From contig CM075857.1 of the NCBI GenBank assembly GCA_037975125.1, positions 20,166,997 to 20,230,996 on the forward strand: DNA of 64,000 bases. The letters are read 5' to 3'. The notes under the pieces were generated by a model. That model ran no database searches, was not told the DNA's origin, and saw nothing but the letters and a program-made list of their open reading frames with translations. Below are positions 50,006 through 64,000 of the stretch, piece by piece (positions within the stretch are counted from its first letter, which is position 1; every line of letters starts with the position of its first letter). The position numbers and the translations under genes are program-made. The stretch is from Latrodectus hesperus (taxonomy: Eukaryota; Arthropoda; Arachnida; Araneae; Theridiidae).

Positions 50006-53000
50006 AACTCAGCAACCATAGGATGTCAATATCAGAATACTATAATTTTTGTAATTAATTTATTAGTATTTTTTATGCAAGATTTAATATGAGTGTTTTT
50101 CCAGATTTGTTTGCCACTGAAATTAATAGTGTTCAATCTTTTTATACAATTTCTAAGCAGATAGTTTTACATGAGATTTAAGTAAAATTAATTTACAATG
50201 CTTTAAAATTCTGCATTTTTATTACATTTCAACCTGATTTTAAATACATGTGAGAAGAAAAAAATTTATATTTTATTTATTTTACAAATGCCAAACATAA
50301 GGGCTTAAGTCATTAGCTGATGGGCTCTCCAATTTTTCTTGACTGTGTCCAAATATTAAGAAAGTAGGGTACAATTATTTAAATGTTCATAAGCCATTGG
50401 GTTGGAAGAAAAAAATTTAAATTTAAAAAAGTGCCTTGGTTCAATATTTATGAGAGAAGCTCTTTGGAAAAGATGACTAAAAAGATTAAGCGAATTTTTT
50501 TTATGTTAAAGACTATTTTGTAAATGGTGACGTCAGAAATTTATGACTGTAAAAATATTACTCAAAGACAAATACAATACAATATTATGTAAAACAAATA
50601 TAAAAACATATCGAGCTTGGTAAGTAGTAAAAAACTAATGGTTTCATGCCATAAATAATTTATAAATTTAATAACAGCTCAGCGAAAAACAAGAGAAATG
50701 ATCATTCCTTGTTAAAAATGCAAGCCTAAAATGTATTTTATTTGTTCTTTTTGTTATAGGATATTTTAATATAATCAAAAAAGCAAATTTTAAACAGAAG
50801 TTTGATCAAATTCTGTCTCATATTTTTTGATGATAAAATATAGTATTGGTTTTTAAAGGTTGATACATTTTCCAATTTTTTCAAATTTCTTTAATTATAT
50901 AAATTTAATACGGTTCACTATTTATAAAAAATGTTTCCAGTGGAAATGCCAATGATGGAACACATGATTGGCATTGTATACCTTAAAAAGTTCTATAAAA
51001 GCTTTTTGCTACAAGACAGTTACTTTATAAGAAAATAAAATATGATATTGTAAGTTTCACAGAAATAGAGTAATTAACATTAAACATAGAAGAATAAAGT
51101 AAATAGAAACTCAATTTTCACCATTATTACGTTTCAAGCGCATTTTTCTGAGTGAATACCGAGAATTTTCAAAGATTTTATCTTTGATGGCATGCTTGTT
51201 AAGTTGTTATCTAATGAGAATGTATGACAATGCAAAAAATGATTCAAACTAACCCATTCATTGAACATAATCAACAATTTTATTTAAATATGTATCGTCT
51301 TCATATGTGATATCAAAATGAAAAATAATGACTAATTTTCGATGTTTCTATTTTCTAGCTTTTGCTACCAAATTAAAATAACGAGCAAAAAAGAAGACTT
51401 AAGTAATCATACGTAAAAATGTTTCATAAATATGGGCTACCATTTTGAGAAAAATATTATATATTTGTCGCATAATTAAAACTGAGTTGCTAAAAATTAG
51501 ATTTTTATTTGATAAAACAAGTATACAAATTACCTAGATTAGAATCCAAATATTTAATAAGGAATACTTAGGGAATACTAAAACAGAAACATAGTTATCT
51601 GGTTTTAAAAATTAACAAAATTTTAATTGTATTTTAGAAAAAAGAAATTAATTTCCTCAAACATAAAAGTCATCAGCACTTGAATTAAAAGAAATATCTA
51701 ATTTGGGAAATATTACGTAAATTTAAAAACTAAATAATTATTTAACTTTATAATATGCGCATTATTAAAGATAAATGTTCATTTTAAAATAAATTTTCAG
51801 CTGCTTTGAAAACCTTGCGATCTAAATATTTTTTTTATGTATAAATAATTAAAATTTTCATACCCAAACACGTTTTATTCTGAATTATTTTCGAGAATGA
51901 AAAAATTCGGGTGTAACTTTTACATCGTCATAAAGATGGGGCTTTTGAACGAAAAGATTACTAATCATATTTATTAGGCAACACACACAATATTTATTAG
52001 GCAAGAGAAAAACAACCTCAAATAATATAGATGGAAATAATACTAAATCAAGAAGATAAACTAGATATTTAAACGAAATTTATTAAAAAAGTATATCAAA
52101 TGGAATCGATTTTGTTAATCAATTATTCAATGCAGCAAAATTTTGTGAGATTGTTTTTGTAAATTTTTGAGAAATTATAGAGTTCAGAGATTGTGAACAA
52201 TAAATAATAGTAATGCAACATAAAGTAATAATTATATCTTTTACAAATTTGATAAAGTAATCGCATTAGAAATGATATGCTTTGGTTATTCATTTTTTCT
52301 GCGGTTAAAAGTTATTTATGTTTAATTCAAATATTAGAAATAGAAAACCCGAATTCACGTGTTTTAAAAAATATTTCTTAAATCCAAATCTTTCGAATTT
52401 TAATATAAAATACAATGAAACACTTTGGCTTAAAATATCATTCATAGCTTAATAAAATCCATGGAAATTTCTTTAATATTTTAAATTAACAGAATTTTCA
52501 TTGTTGTTAAAATATTTCATTTATAGTCATAAGTTGTTAAGTCAAATGTCATCTAAGAGTGTATAATTGTTTCATGAAAGAATATGAGTTAAAACTCTTA
52601 ATGTAACTTGTTAAGATTCGAAACTTGTCATCATAATTATATATGACAACAATTTTAACTATAGCAATATTATAATGAAAGTTAACAAGCTAGAAGTAAT
52701 TTGCTTACAGATACATTGTTACTAATTATATTCAACCATTTTCAAGTTTTTGACTAAGTTTTTTGATGAACAATTAAAATCACAGCATATACAGAAGCAC
52801 TATTTTTCTATAATTAAAATAAGAAAAACTTATTCGATGAAGTAAATATTCATAAAAATATTTACGTTTAATTCTAAATTTCACTAAATTTTTTAACTTA
52901 TTAGCTTGGAATTTTATTCAAAATCATCCTCTCTCGTTTATCTATGCCGAAGGGCAACTAAACATAGAAATAAAATGCTTTAATTGTTTTTTTTTAATAA

Positions 53001-53165
53001 AAACACTTTCAAATCATATTACAAGCAATGATACTGTAATAAAGAGTTGCTCCATCACAAAATTAATGTGAGGTTGTTTAATACGATGATTGCTGAACGC
53101 CTAGAACAATAGGAACCTCAATGCGAAATGATATCTAAGAGGAAAGATATAGGATATAAAATATT
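50006..53165. other. Intergenic, nothing recognised
   Basis: About 3 kb of AT-rich sequence without ORFs above 60 codons or visible repeats. Confidence 0.45.
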
Positions 53166-53171
53166 TACGGC

Positions 53172-53217
53172 GGATTGTTGCTTCCCTAAAGTATCTCACT
53201 TTGGGAAACAACAATCT
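53172..53217. repeat. Hairpin with ~18-bp stem and short loop
   Basis: gattgttgcttccctaaag at 53173-53191 pairs with ctttgggaaacaacaatc at 53199-53216 apart from one mismatch and one bulge, leaving a 7-nt loop. It is more GC-rich than its surroundings. Confidence 0.7.
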
Positions 53218-53659
53218 ACCATAGAGGATAACAACATATACGACGAAGCATCCTAATGGCCATACCAAAGACATCTCAAGGAGATTATTCTAACAGATTA
53301 CTAATATTATTCTAAAATTTAGATTTTATTTAAACATGTTATGTCAGATAACATTTGCATTTAATCAAGAAAACGAAATAAATATATCAGTGAAACCTCG
53401 AGTGAGTTAAAAAAGATAATTTTTGGGCCATTACTGAATGATTGACAATAGAATCTTTTCTTTAACACATCAGTTGAACTAAGATTTTCTGGTGGATGAC
53501 TGAAAAATAACTTAGCTTGATGGATCTCCATTTCCATTATCAATTATTATCAGTTTAATAATCAATTATTAGTTTTAATTATCAGTTTAATAATTGCTGA
53601 TAAGATTTTAATGCGATCAAGATTTAACAATGATGTCATCGGTCTGAATAGACAAGAAC

Positions 53660-54260
53660 ACACTATACATGCTGGTAGTGATTCTATAATACTGATGGAT
53701 ATCTTTATGAGAGAAAGTTTGTGGTACGATTCTAATGTGGAGTAGATATTATGAAGCAATCGATTATAACTATGAAATAGATATTTTGCACGCCTCTAAT
53801 TGCTTTATAATACTTTTGGATATTTTTTAAACAAAAAATTGCTAGTAGGATTTGACTAAGGAGTAGATTCCACAAAGCCAACAACAGTAACAATGATGTT
53901 TTTGTAATACTATGGAATATCGTTACAAGAGAACATTAGCCTGAAGTGGCCTATATAACACTGTGAAATATTTTTATAAATGTAGACTCAAATGCAGAGT
54001 AGATCATACTATGTCATTGATTAGAAGTTTCACAAAAATATTGTCCACCTCGGTGGTGATTTTTTAATAGTACAAAATATCTTTATAAGAGAAAGTTAGC
54101 TGGTAAGATTCAAATGCAAAGTACACCCTACGAAGCTATTGATTGTGTCAGACACTTTGCCTGTGTTTGCGGTTTTATAATACTATAAAATATCTAAACA
54201 AGAAAGTTGGTAAAGTTCAAATGCAGAATAGATCATTCAAAGTTGTTGATTATAGTTATC
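53660..54260. repeat. Imperfect tandem array, period about 100-120 bp
   Basis: A motif like ataatactatgaaatatctttataagagaaagttag recurs at about 53685, 53805, 53904, 53953 (shortened unit), 54063 and 54175. Each is followed by variants of gattcaaatgcagagtagatcata and gaagctattgatta. Divergence between units is high, so the array is old. No coding frame runs through it. Confidence 0.75.
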
Positions 54261-54299
54261 AGTAGCTTTGATGATGGAAAAACTGAAACTTCATCAAGT

Positions 54300-55145
54300 A
54301 AAAAGAAAGTTGGATCGTTTGAATGATTTAATACTTCCATTGTCGAAGTATCGGATAGTCATTAATAGATTTAACTTAACTTTGCATTCACATTTTCTGG
54401 AATTACAAAACACATCGATGTTAAACAATAGTAGACCGTGATTTATTTGAGGAGCATCCGAGGGAACATCACAGTGTAAGTATGATATCCCCCTCAAATG
54501 ATTTCTCGCCAAATCTAGCGTCCTTTCTTTTGATTATCCTATTGCCAATTTAAGTTTTTGTTATTTTTCAGAATTTTTCGTTGCCAGATTTGGTTTTGCT
54601 CATGTTTTACATCATTTTTACGTCATATATATGGTTCTTTTTAGTGGCAACAGCATTTGAAGTTTTCGTTTTACTTTCAATTCAAACTTTTTGTTCTACG
54701 TTTGTTGTCGTGTTTCGTTGTCGCCAGCATCCAAACATCGTAAATTGTTCTTTTTTCCAATTTATTTTTGTTTATTTATTATATATTTTTCTTATATATA
54801 TATTAATTCATTATTATATTTTTATTTTATATTTTTAACGTCATAAAGTGTTTTTTTTTAAATTTCTTTTTGTTTATTTATTATTATTTTTTTCTTATAT
54901 ATATTTTTGTTAATTTTTATTATTATATATTTCTTATATATTTTTCCATAATATCACCGAGCATATTCGACATGTGAGTTTGACGTCATATTAAATAAGT
55001 CATTGCTATTTACTTATTTCTTTTACCGGTTGCTTTGAAGAGAAGGCAAACCCAACAAAAAAAGTTTTTATTTATTTTTTTAGTAATAACTTTTTAGATT
55101 TTCTTTACTATTATGTGATTTAAAATTTTCTTAAATGCGTATTTT
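54300..55145. other. Intergenic, T-rich low complexity
   Basis: Contains long T-rich runs at about 54750-54950. The apparent 85-codon frame at 54581-54838 is a product of that composition. Confidence 0.45.
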
Positions 55146-55149
55146 TGGA

Positions 55150-56922
55150 ACTTAGGGATTACCGTGTTAGGGATTACCTCTCTCTGAGAGTTTCAGGATC
55201 TTTCAGGGTGTTCCTCAGGGCTCAGTCCTAAGTTCAACCCTCTTCTCACTTTATCTATCAGGCATCTAGAAAATCACCAAGTTACATTGTGAAATTGGCG
55301 CCTTTGTGGATGATATTGTCCTTTGGAAGTCCGATACTGATTTGAAAAGATTGTAGAGAGACACTAATGAAGTCCTTGAAGACATTCGGGATTTTGCAGA
55401 GAGCTATAAACTGTGTTTTAACCCAACTGAGTCAACGGTAGGCTTTTTTACCACCAATAGAAAGCTGTATAATTTCCAATCTAACATTTTTATGAATAAT
55501 CATGCGCTGACAGTGGATAAACACCCTAAATACTTAGGATTTGTGTTTGACCCGGAAATTTTGGGCAACAAACATATTTATTACCTCGTGCTAAGGGCAA
55601 GAAAACGGATTAACATCTTGAAGTACATTTCTGGTCGAAACTGGGTCTCAGACGCTGATACTTTACGAAACACCTATGTCTCATTAATTAGGCAAGTTCT
55701 AGAATACGGCATTCCAATTTATTGTTGTACTTCCAATACTAATCTCCAGAAATTAGAAAAAGTCCAGCTCAGCGCAGCTCGGATCATCACCGGTTTAAGA
55801 AATTCCTGTCCCAGAGATATGGTACTTTTTGAGGCAGGTCTTCAGCCTCTTAGCCTTAGGAGACGTGCATACCTAACCAAATATTACAATAAATTCAGTG
55901 CTCTGGGCTCTCATGACCGCACCTCAACCTATTTTAAAGGTCGGCATTATAGTCAGAGACTCAAGAGAAGTAGCCCCTTCAGCCAAATAGCCAATCTGAA
56001 CATAGCTAAAGATGCCATGGAACCACATCACCTGAAACAATGTCTTGACCCATCAGACGATCTAGATGGTGTCATTTTCCATCCGGATTTGTCGGTTCAT
56101 GTAAATAAACGATCTGATATTCCCGACAATCTGAGACAGGTGGCCCTTGAGAGAATTGGAGAAATACCGAGCGATGCCATACAGGTTTATACGGATGGCA
56201 GTAAAGATGAATGCAATCGTACTGGCAAGGAATTTACATCAAACAGCAATATAGTGTCTGAAGGCTGAAAAAGAGAAATCTTGATTATTGCTCGGTGTTC
56301 CGTAGTGAGCTTATTGTCATAGAGGAAGCCCTGGACTCCTTGAATTCACTTCCTCATGAAGTTGAGATTTGGATTTTATCTGATAGTAAAAGGACAATAC
56401 AGCATTTGGCCAGAGGGCAACAAGTGAGAGACAGGACTGAGGTTTCAATACTTCAAATGTTAAAACGGATGTCCGTATCGCATCATATTCACCTACAGTG
56501 GATTTCGAGGGGAATGAGATTGCGGACACTTTGGTCAAAGCTGGTGTTACTGAGGACGGTGTGCCGTCGGCACCTCTCACATTTCAGGAGATTCACTCAA
56601 AGATTAAATACGAGAATAAAACCACTTGGATTGTCCCTCCTGAGCATCATTGGTACGGCTGCACGCGTCCAGATGCTTCTCTGGCTACTGGTCTTAATAG
56701 ACAAGAACAAACGGCTATTGCCCATTTCAGAAGTGGCCATCTTGTAAATTGGAATTCGTCGAGGGTACGAAGAAATTCGAAATTTGCTCCAAGTGTTTAA
56801 ATGAACAGGCCTCTCCTGAACATATTCTTCAATGCCTTGGTCTCTCCGGGAGAGATCTGATGGAGAATCCACTTATGCTGCTGGACTTTTTGAAAGTGTA
56901 CGTGCTCATGGACCTGGGCATG
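55150..56922 (+). pseudogene. 5'-truncated Jockey-like non-LTR retrotransposon (RT C-terminus plus RNase H)
   Basis: Starts inside the reverse transcriptase: IFQGVPQGSVLS (motif B region) near 55200, then GAFVDDIVLW near 55295, where Val replaces the usual Ala of (F/Y)ADD. The thumb region is open from 55492 (KHPKYLGFVFDPEI, LEYGIPIYCCTSNTNLQKLE). RNase H begins VYTDGSKDE near 56190, then LSDSKRTIQHL and DFEGNEIADTLVKAG, ending with the zinc-knuckle-like CSKCLNEQASPEHILQC and LMDL near 56920. Stops occur near 55267 and 55353, with frameshifts near 56220, 56500 and 56745. Truncation at the 5' end is typical of LINE insertion. The copy is dead. Clade assigned from the RT-RNase H layout. Confidence 0.88.
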
Positions 56923-56929
56923 CAACAAG

Positions 56930-57032
56930 TGATAGGAATAAAGTCTTTAGAATGGAAGGTCCTACTTTTGATCCCAGAAAAATGGAATATGGGTGCTGCA
57001 TTGGTGTTCCTGGTGCATATGTATTTGTCGAG
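56930..57032 (+). other. Unrecognised exon-like segment fused to the LINE 3' end
   Basis: Directly after the expected LINE stop region one frame reads DRNKVFRMEGPTFDPRKMEY then GCCIGVPGAYVFVE, followed exactly by GAG|GTGAGT, a strong splice donor at 57033. Codon use looks coding. Upstream, ACAAG near 56930 could act as an acceptor. It may be a host exon, a fragment of another element, or LINE sequence I fail to place. Confidence 0.3.
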
Positions 57033-57079
57033 GTGAGTGCTTCAGAGTTTTCTCAATTTCCACATTTACTATGACTATT

Positions 57080-59205
57080 CATGAAAAGTATACTAAAAGA
57101 TAATATTTAACACTTACCCTAATCACTTATAAGGGGCCAAAACATTTGTTTGATTAATAGTTACTTACAGTAATAGATTTTCTGCCGAAATTTTTACCGT
57201 GCATTTTAATTTTTTCAGGATATGAAATTAAAATTGATTAACGATATGGATTTCAATTAATATACGATACATTCATTGTTACATATAAGCATATTAAAAA
57301 TATTAAAAGATTTCTTTAAATGAAAATTTTTAATTTGATTAATTTATGATTACATTGTTTATCAGTTAATCTAGAATCATTATGTAATTAAGTAAAAGTG
57401 AATATAGTAAATTTATTTTGTCCTTGTTTTTAAGTCTTTCTCAAGAAAACTTCAAAATTTTTAACTAGCATTTTTTAGAATCGATCGAATTAAGACATTT
57501 TATATTTAAATTTCTTCTTACTGTTTTAAATGATGAAATAACTGTAAAAAAAATTTTGTGAGGCATTTAAAAAAAGCAAAAATTTACCATTCTTTCAAAA
57601 AATATGAAAATAGTCATAAAAATTATCTCGTTATAAAAGCCATATTGTTGAATGAATAATATTCTATATGTATTTGACATTATTCATATAATTTATTTTA
57701 TGTTCGAATATAATGTATATATATATATATATATATGTTCATAAAATTAAATATTTATAGTTTGCTTTTATGTTATACATAAAACAGCTGCAAAAGTCAA
57801 AAAGTTATTTTTTCATAAGAAAAAATGTGGCTTTTATACAAGTAACAAATGTATTGAAATAGTAAAGTTTTTGTAAAACATTATGATTATCAGGAAAAGA
57901 AAGTTATATGAGTTTTCTCTTTAAACAAACTCAAGATTCAGATCAAACAATAGAATAAGGCAAAATACAGTTGCATGCATACTGTTTGATCATTACAAAT
58001 GATTGAGGCTAAAAATTCTTCAAACTTTGAGCAATTTAAGCAGAAATGAAAGACTTTGTTTCTAGGAAACCGCTTCGAATAAGACATTTTTAAGCTAAAA
58101 CAATCCTAATTTCCTTATCTTCTCAATACCATTCCATTTTAGTTAGACAAAAATAAATAATGAAACAAATGCAAAGTAATACATACATATATAATATATA
58201 TACTATAAAAGAAGTACAAACAGAAAATATTTTTTAAATTATAAAAGGATTTCGACGAAAACAAGATGAATTATTCAGAATACTAAGGAAATGCTAGGAG
58301 AAAAATTGCGAAACAAATGAGTAAAAAATAAAAGCTTTTCCCTTTTAAATAGGGGAACACAGAAAAAGCCTAAGAATTTCGAATTTATTTATTAAAGATT
58401 CTAAAGAATAAACATTACATAGAACAAATGAATTATTTCTTATTTCATCGAACTAATGAAAAAAAATGAGAAATTAAAAAGAAAAAATAGGAAATGAAAG
58501 TTTCTCAAAAGAATATACAAAACAGAGTATACCATACATAGGGCTGTAAAATGTTGAAAAAAGAAATAAAAGCTGTTTTTTTGTGAATAAAAATTATTTA
58601 CAAGGAAAGGGCAAATCATAGATAAAAATCGAAGACAAGGATTAAATACAAAAATTAAAAGCATTTACAAAAGATTGAAAAAAAGACGGGAAATAAAAAG
58701 AATATAATATATCAGAATACACATATATCATTCCAAATGAACGACATTTTTCCCCATAAGTTTTTAAAATGTATTACATTCTATATTCATTAATATATTA
58801 GAAAATGTCCTACCCTTTGGCTAGAACTAGCAGACGCCATATTTCAAAAGCTCAAAGCTTCTTTTAGATCAAAATTATTCTCTAGAACTTAGTCAAAAAT
58901 GCTAAGGTATTCTCATAACAAACAAGTGCAATGTGATTCATGGAATGCATTTATAACACGATGATAACAGAAAAAGTAAATAAACATGGCACGGAACAGT
59001 CAGCTGTTGTACAGGGAGAAGAGATAATTCTTATCTTTACAGCATTCATTTGAATACGCGGTAATTGCTTGGTCACACGAAGAAAATTTCAACAAAAGAT
59101 AAAATACAGCTGAATTTGTCCTTTTACAGCTTTCAGATTTTTTGTTATAATCATTGTAAAGCATCGTTTGCGCATAGAAAACAAATTTAAGATGATTAAG
59201 ATAAG
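57080..59205. other. Intergenic, AT-rich
   Basis: Nothing coding recognised; a short (TA)n at about 57716-57737. Confidence 0.45.
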
Positions 59206-59206
59206 A

Positions 59207-60920
<1,714 letters not shown>

Positions 60921-60924
60921 AATT

Positions 60925-61959
60925 GCTGACCCAGCCACGCTTTGCTGTGGCTGAGTAATTATAATACATTGAATCATTTTTTTACTAATTCCTTGGTAAA
61001 ATGAAATTAATATCTAAAAAAATTTAAAATAGGTTCATTCATATGAGATTAAAAATAAAACGTTTCACCAAAATTTAAAAGTAATAGGTAAAGTATCGAA
61101 ATTTTGAAATTAAGCGCAAATCAACATATACTTTCTGAATTTACATTTTATTCATATTATATTAAATTATAGTTTGTAATCAGTGACTTACTTATAAAAT
61201 ATACTATATAAATTAAAAACATCTAAAAATAAATTGTTATAAATGAGGTAGATAACATTGACATCGAACTATTATTTTTTCAATTTTAAATTATTAAAAC
61301 TAAAAATTTTTCCACGGCATTATACTGAAGTAAAAAAACATCAAAAGAATTTATCATTTGAATAAATAAATTAGATCAAAATGTATTGCTGAAAAAATTA
61401 ATAATTATCAAATTATAAAATAAAAATAAAAATAAATAAAAGGCTATCAAGAAATACTTACATGTTTTCGAGGTTTTATGAAAATTAGTAGAGAAAAACA
61501 GTAATAAATAAAATTTTATTTTACTATTTATAATATTAAAAATATTCAAACTGAACATTGCACAATAATAACACAATACAAAGTATAATTATGAAAATGA
61601 TTCACAAAAAATTGTTACAGTATGATTATACATCATGAAAATGCATGTAAATTCTATATTTAACCACGCGCTTGCGCGTGGACGTTAGTTTTCTCTAAGA
61701 TGGTATAATCTAGAAAAATAAACACGTCGCCATCTGCCGAATACTTGTGCAACTTAGATGCTAAACCGCCATCTATTAAGAACTTACAGAACTAACCAAT
61801 AGATAAACACTAATGTCGTATAATAAATATTGATATCAATAATTAAAAAATAAAAACTATTCTATCTTTTAAGTTGGACCATATTATAAATGGTTACAAA
61901 ATTTTATCAAAATCTGTTCAGTAGTTTCGGAGTTTATCGGGAACATACATCGTGACACG

Positions 61960-61962
<3 letters not shown>
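60925..61962 (-). mobile_element. Helitron-like element, copy 2, without coding sequence
   Basis: Begins gctgacccagccacgctttg and ends with catcgtgacacgaaatta. It aligns with copy 1 over both flanks, including the block around ggctatcaagaaatacttac near 61441. In place of the helicase remnant there is about 90 bp of unrelated sequence (61307-61400). It lies head-to-tail with copy 1, with a few bases between. Confidence 0.7.

Positions 61963-62042
<80 letters not shown>
61963..62042. repeat. (TA)n microsatellite abutting Helitron-like copy 2
   Basis: About 80 bp of (TA)n directly after cgtgacacgaaat. Confidence 0.97.
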
Positions 62043-62048
<6 letters not shown>

Positions 62049-62396
62049 AAAATCTCGATTAATTTACTTCATTGCTAGGATAAAAATAAGAAATAAGTGC
62101 CAGTTATTTGCTATAAATCCAATGATTAAAATATGATGAGTTGAATTGTTCATTATTTTTATAAATATTTTAAAATCGCAACGTCAGATAGTATGATAAA
62201 TTCTTTTTAGTAGGATAAACTAAGACGAAAACAATAAATAAAAATATACAATGATTATTATTTGACAAACTAAAATTCAAAATGGAAACGATTTTTGAAG
62301 TTTATATCCTGTTTCTCTTCTAATTACATAAATTTTAATTTTGTACATCTATAAAAATGTGCAAAGATTAATTAATCAAGATAAACTTTTAACTAA

Positions 62397-62508
62397 TCAA
62401 CTTCGATTATTTTATGAGGGCTACCAGATTTAGACGGTCCTTGTTCAGGAAAGAAATAGGCTTCAATAATAACCATGATTAAGAGGCAGCTTGGATTAGA
62501 ATCTGAAA
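62397..62508 (-). CDS. Possible terminal exon, unrecognised
   Basis: A minus-strand frame after an acceptor TTTCAG reads DSNPSCLLIMVIIEAYFFPE then QGPSKSGSPHKIIEVD and stops. Composition and codon use look coding, and the acceptor is reasonable. No family recognised, and no companion exon to the right within the window. Confidence 0.25.
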
Positions 62509-62509
62509 T

Positions 62510-63555
62510 TACTTTACAGGAAAATAATTGGATGAAATAATGAATCGTATTAGAACTTAAATAATAAATTATATTATTAGAAAATAAAGACAAAAATATC
62601 TTGAGTGAATTTCTTTTACAGTGTTCAAACCATCAGATAGTTTTTCCAACTGTCTTTTTCCCAACAGCTATTACAAAATCCTCATTTGAATTATTGTTAC
62701 ACAAAGTTTTGTGTGCTAATTTCAATAAAAACTCATTACTAAGTTTACTAACTGCATATTGCTAATTGTGTATTGTGTGTATTATTTGCTAAATGTTTCT
62801 GAATCGTTATCAAGAAATTAATTTATTAACATTAAGAAATATATAAAAAACACACACAACGGTATTTCTATACTTCATTACTTCAATGATTATAATAAAG
62901 TAAATTAAAGCTAAATATTATTTAATATAATAATTATAAGGATTACTACAAAAGTAAGTCATATCTTTATTAAAATATTGAATTTAAAATTCTTATAATT
63001 ACTTTTTTGGTAATCCTTTTTTATTTCCGAAAGGAATGCATGTAGTGGTTTTGAGATATACATAGGCACCTAGTGTATAATGTTAAGTATAAGGAGCAGA
63101 ATGTATTTAGAAATATGAGCAAAGAAAAATAGAATACTAATTTTTAATGTAGGATTTTTAGTGTATTTTCTGTATTAAATGTGCTTACTCTAAAATGACT
63201 TTGTTTTCGTAATTATAAATTTAACTACCTTTTCAACAAGTAGAATTTATAGATCCAAAGTCTTCTTTTCTAATTGGGATTTTCAATAATCTCCACAATT
63301 TATAAGTGGTTTCTCTGCATTACACATAGGATATTATTTATTTTTATTTTTCAGTGGACAATTAACAATTCAGGTAATTTCCTATTTGTTTTCTGTTTGA
63401 TCGCAAAATCATGTAAAAAATTATAATGCAACAAAGAGAGTTGTTAAAATCATAAATTAATTATATAGACATTGTGTTGTCAGAGGTTTACAGACATTCT
63501 ATATTGTTTGTTCCAAAATAACCCACTGAATGACTGATACAATACCAGTTTTTTT
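62510..63555. other. Intergenic, AT-rich
   Basis: No gene, RNA or repeat recognised. Confidence 0.45.
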
Positions 63556-63557
63556 TT

Positions 63558-63820
63558 TTAGCTTTGATAACAGCGTTTATTATTCTCATATAAACTTATG
63601 AGAAACTGTTGACGAAATTTGACTTTATTCCTTCTGCAACATGGTGAACAATCCATGTTTGGTTTTTGTTTGAATATGTTCAGTTGACGATGTTCGAACT
63701 CAATCTGAAGATGTTCTTCTTTAATTTGAGACCACCAGACAAGCACTTTATACTTTATTATTGTCATAACGATACAATTATGCGTGCAGTACGAAAACAC
63801 GTGCTTTACTGTAGGAAGAA
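63558..63820 (-). CDS. Possible exon, unrecognised
   Basis: A minus-strand frame of over 80 codons follows an acceptor-like TTCCTACAG at about 63821. It includes LVWWSQIKEEHLQIEFEHRQ and MDCSPCCRRNKVKFRQQF. It is rich in charged residues and not low-complexity. I do not recognise it, and a chance ORF is equally possible. Confidence 0.22.
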
Positions 63821-64000
63821 CAGTACATCCTATTTCAAACTGTTGCTATAATGACGGAAAAATGCCTGTGCTTAAATTTCTTCGTACACATAGGAAGTCA
63901 GCAATAAATCAAATAAAAATAATAGACTAAGATAAGTGACATTCACAAATCAAAACACTATCACTACAAAATTTCACGGTTCATAAATTTCAAGAAATAC

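Overview
The window is eukaryotic nuclear DNA, very AT-rich, with spliceosomal introns, long (TA)n microsatellites and decayed transposable elements of types common in arthropods (Tc1/mariner-superfamily DNA transposons, a Jockey-like LINE with RNase H, a Helitron-type helicase, a tRNA-derived SINE). The SINE body and the transposase remnants look like those I associate with spider genomes. An arachnid, probably a spider, is my best guess; this rests on family resemblance, not on a search.

Positions 1106-28502 (minus strand) hold the one gene I can define well: a dipeptidyl peptidase of the DPP4/DPP6/DPP10 family (serine peptidase family S9B). I reconstructed 17 coding exons with canonical GT/AG junctions that stay in phase throughout and encode the first ~652 residues: a short cytosolic tail, one membrane anchor, the beta-propeller, and the start of the alpha/beta-hydrolase domain. 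The exons carrying the catalytic Ser, Asp and His lie beyond the left edge. The Glu-Glu motif and the oxyanion-hole Tyr of active DPP4 are both present, which favours an active enzyme. The introns carry at least three terminal-inverted-repeat transposons, two copies of an undescribed dispersed repeat and some strong hairpins.

Positions 28600-64000 are mostly gene-poor and AT-rich. Recognisable pieces are a SINE (35.6-35.8 kb), a ~250-bp MITE (40.5 kb), an internally deleted mariner-like element lying inside a (TA)n tract (41.9-43.0 kb), an imperfect tandem array (53.7-54.3 kb), a 5'-truncated and frameshifted Jockey-like retrotransposon (55.1-56.9 kb), and two head-to-tail Helitron-like copies bounded by (TA)n tracts (59.3-62.0 kb), one keeping a broken helicase. 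A few short stretches with coding character (34.8-35.1, 56.9-57.0, 62.4-62.5, 63.6-63.8 kb) are not recognised.

Apart from the peptidase I see no set of genes working together, and no convincing new biological system. The most unusual observations are the repeated contact between transposon ends and (TA)n tracts, and the unrecognised coding-like segment joined to the 3' end of the Jockey fragment.
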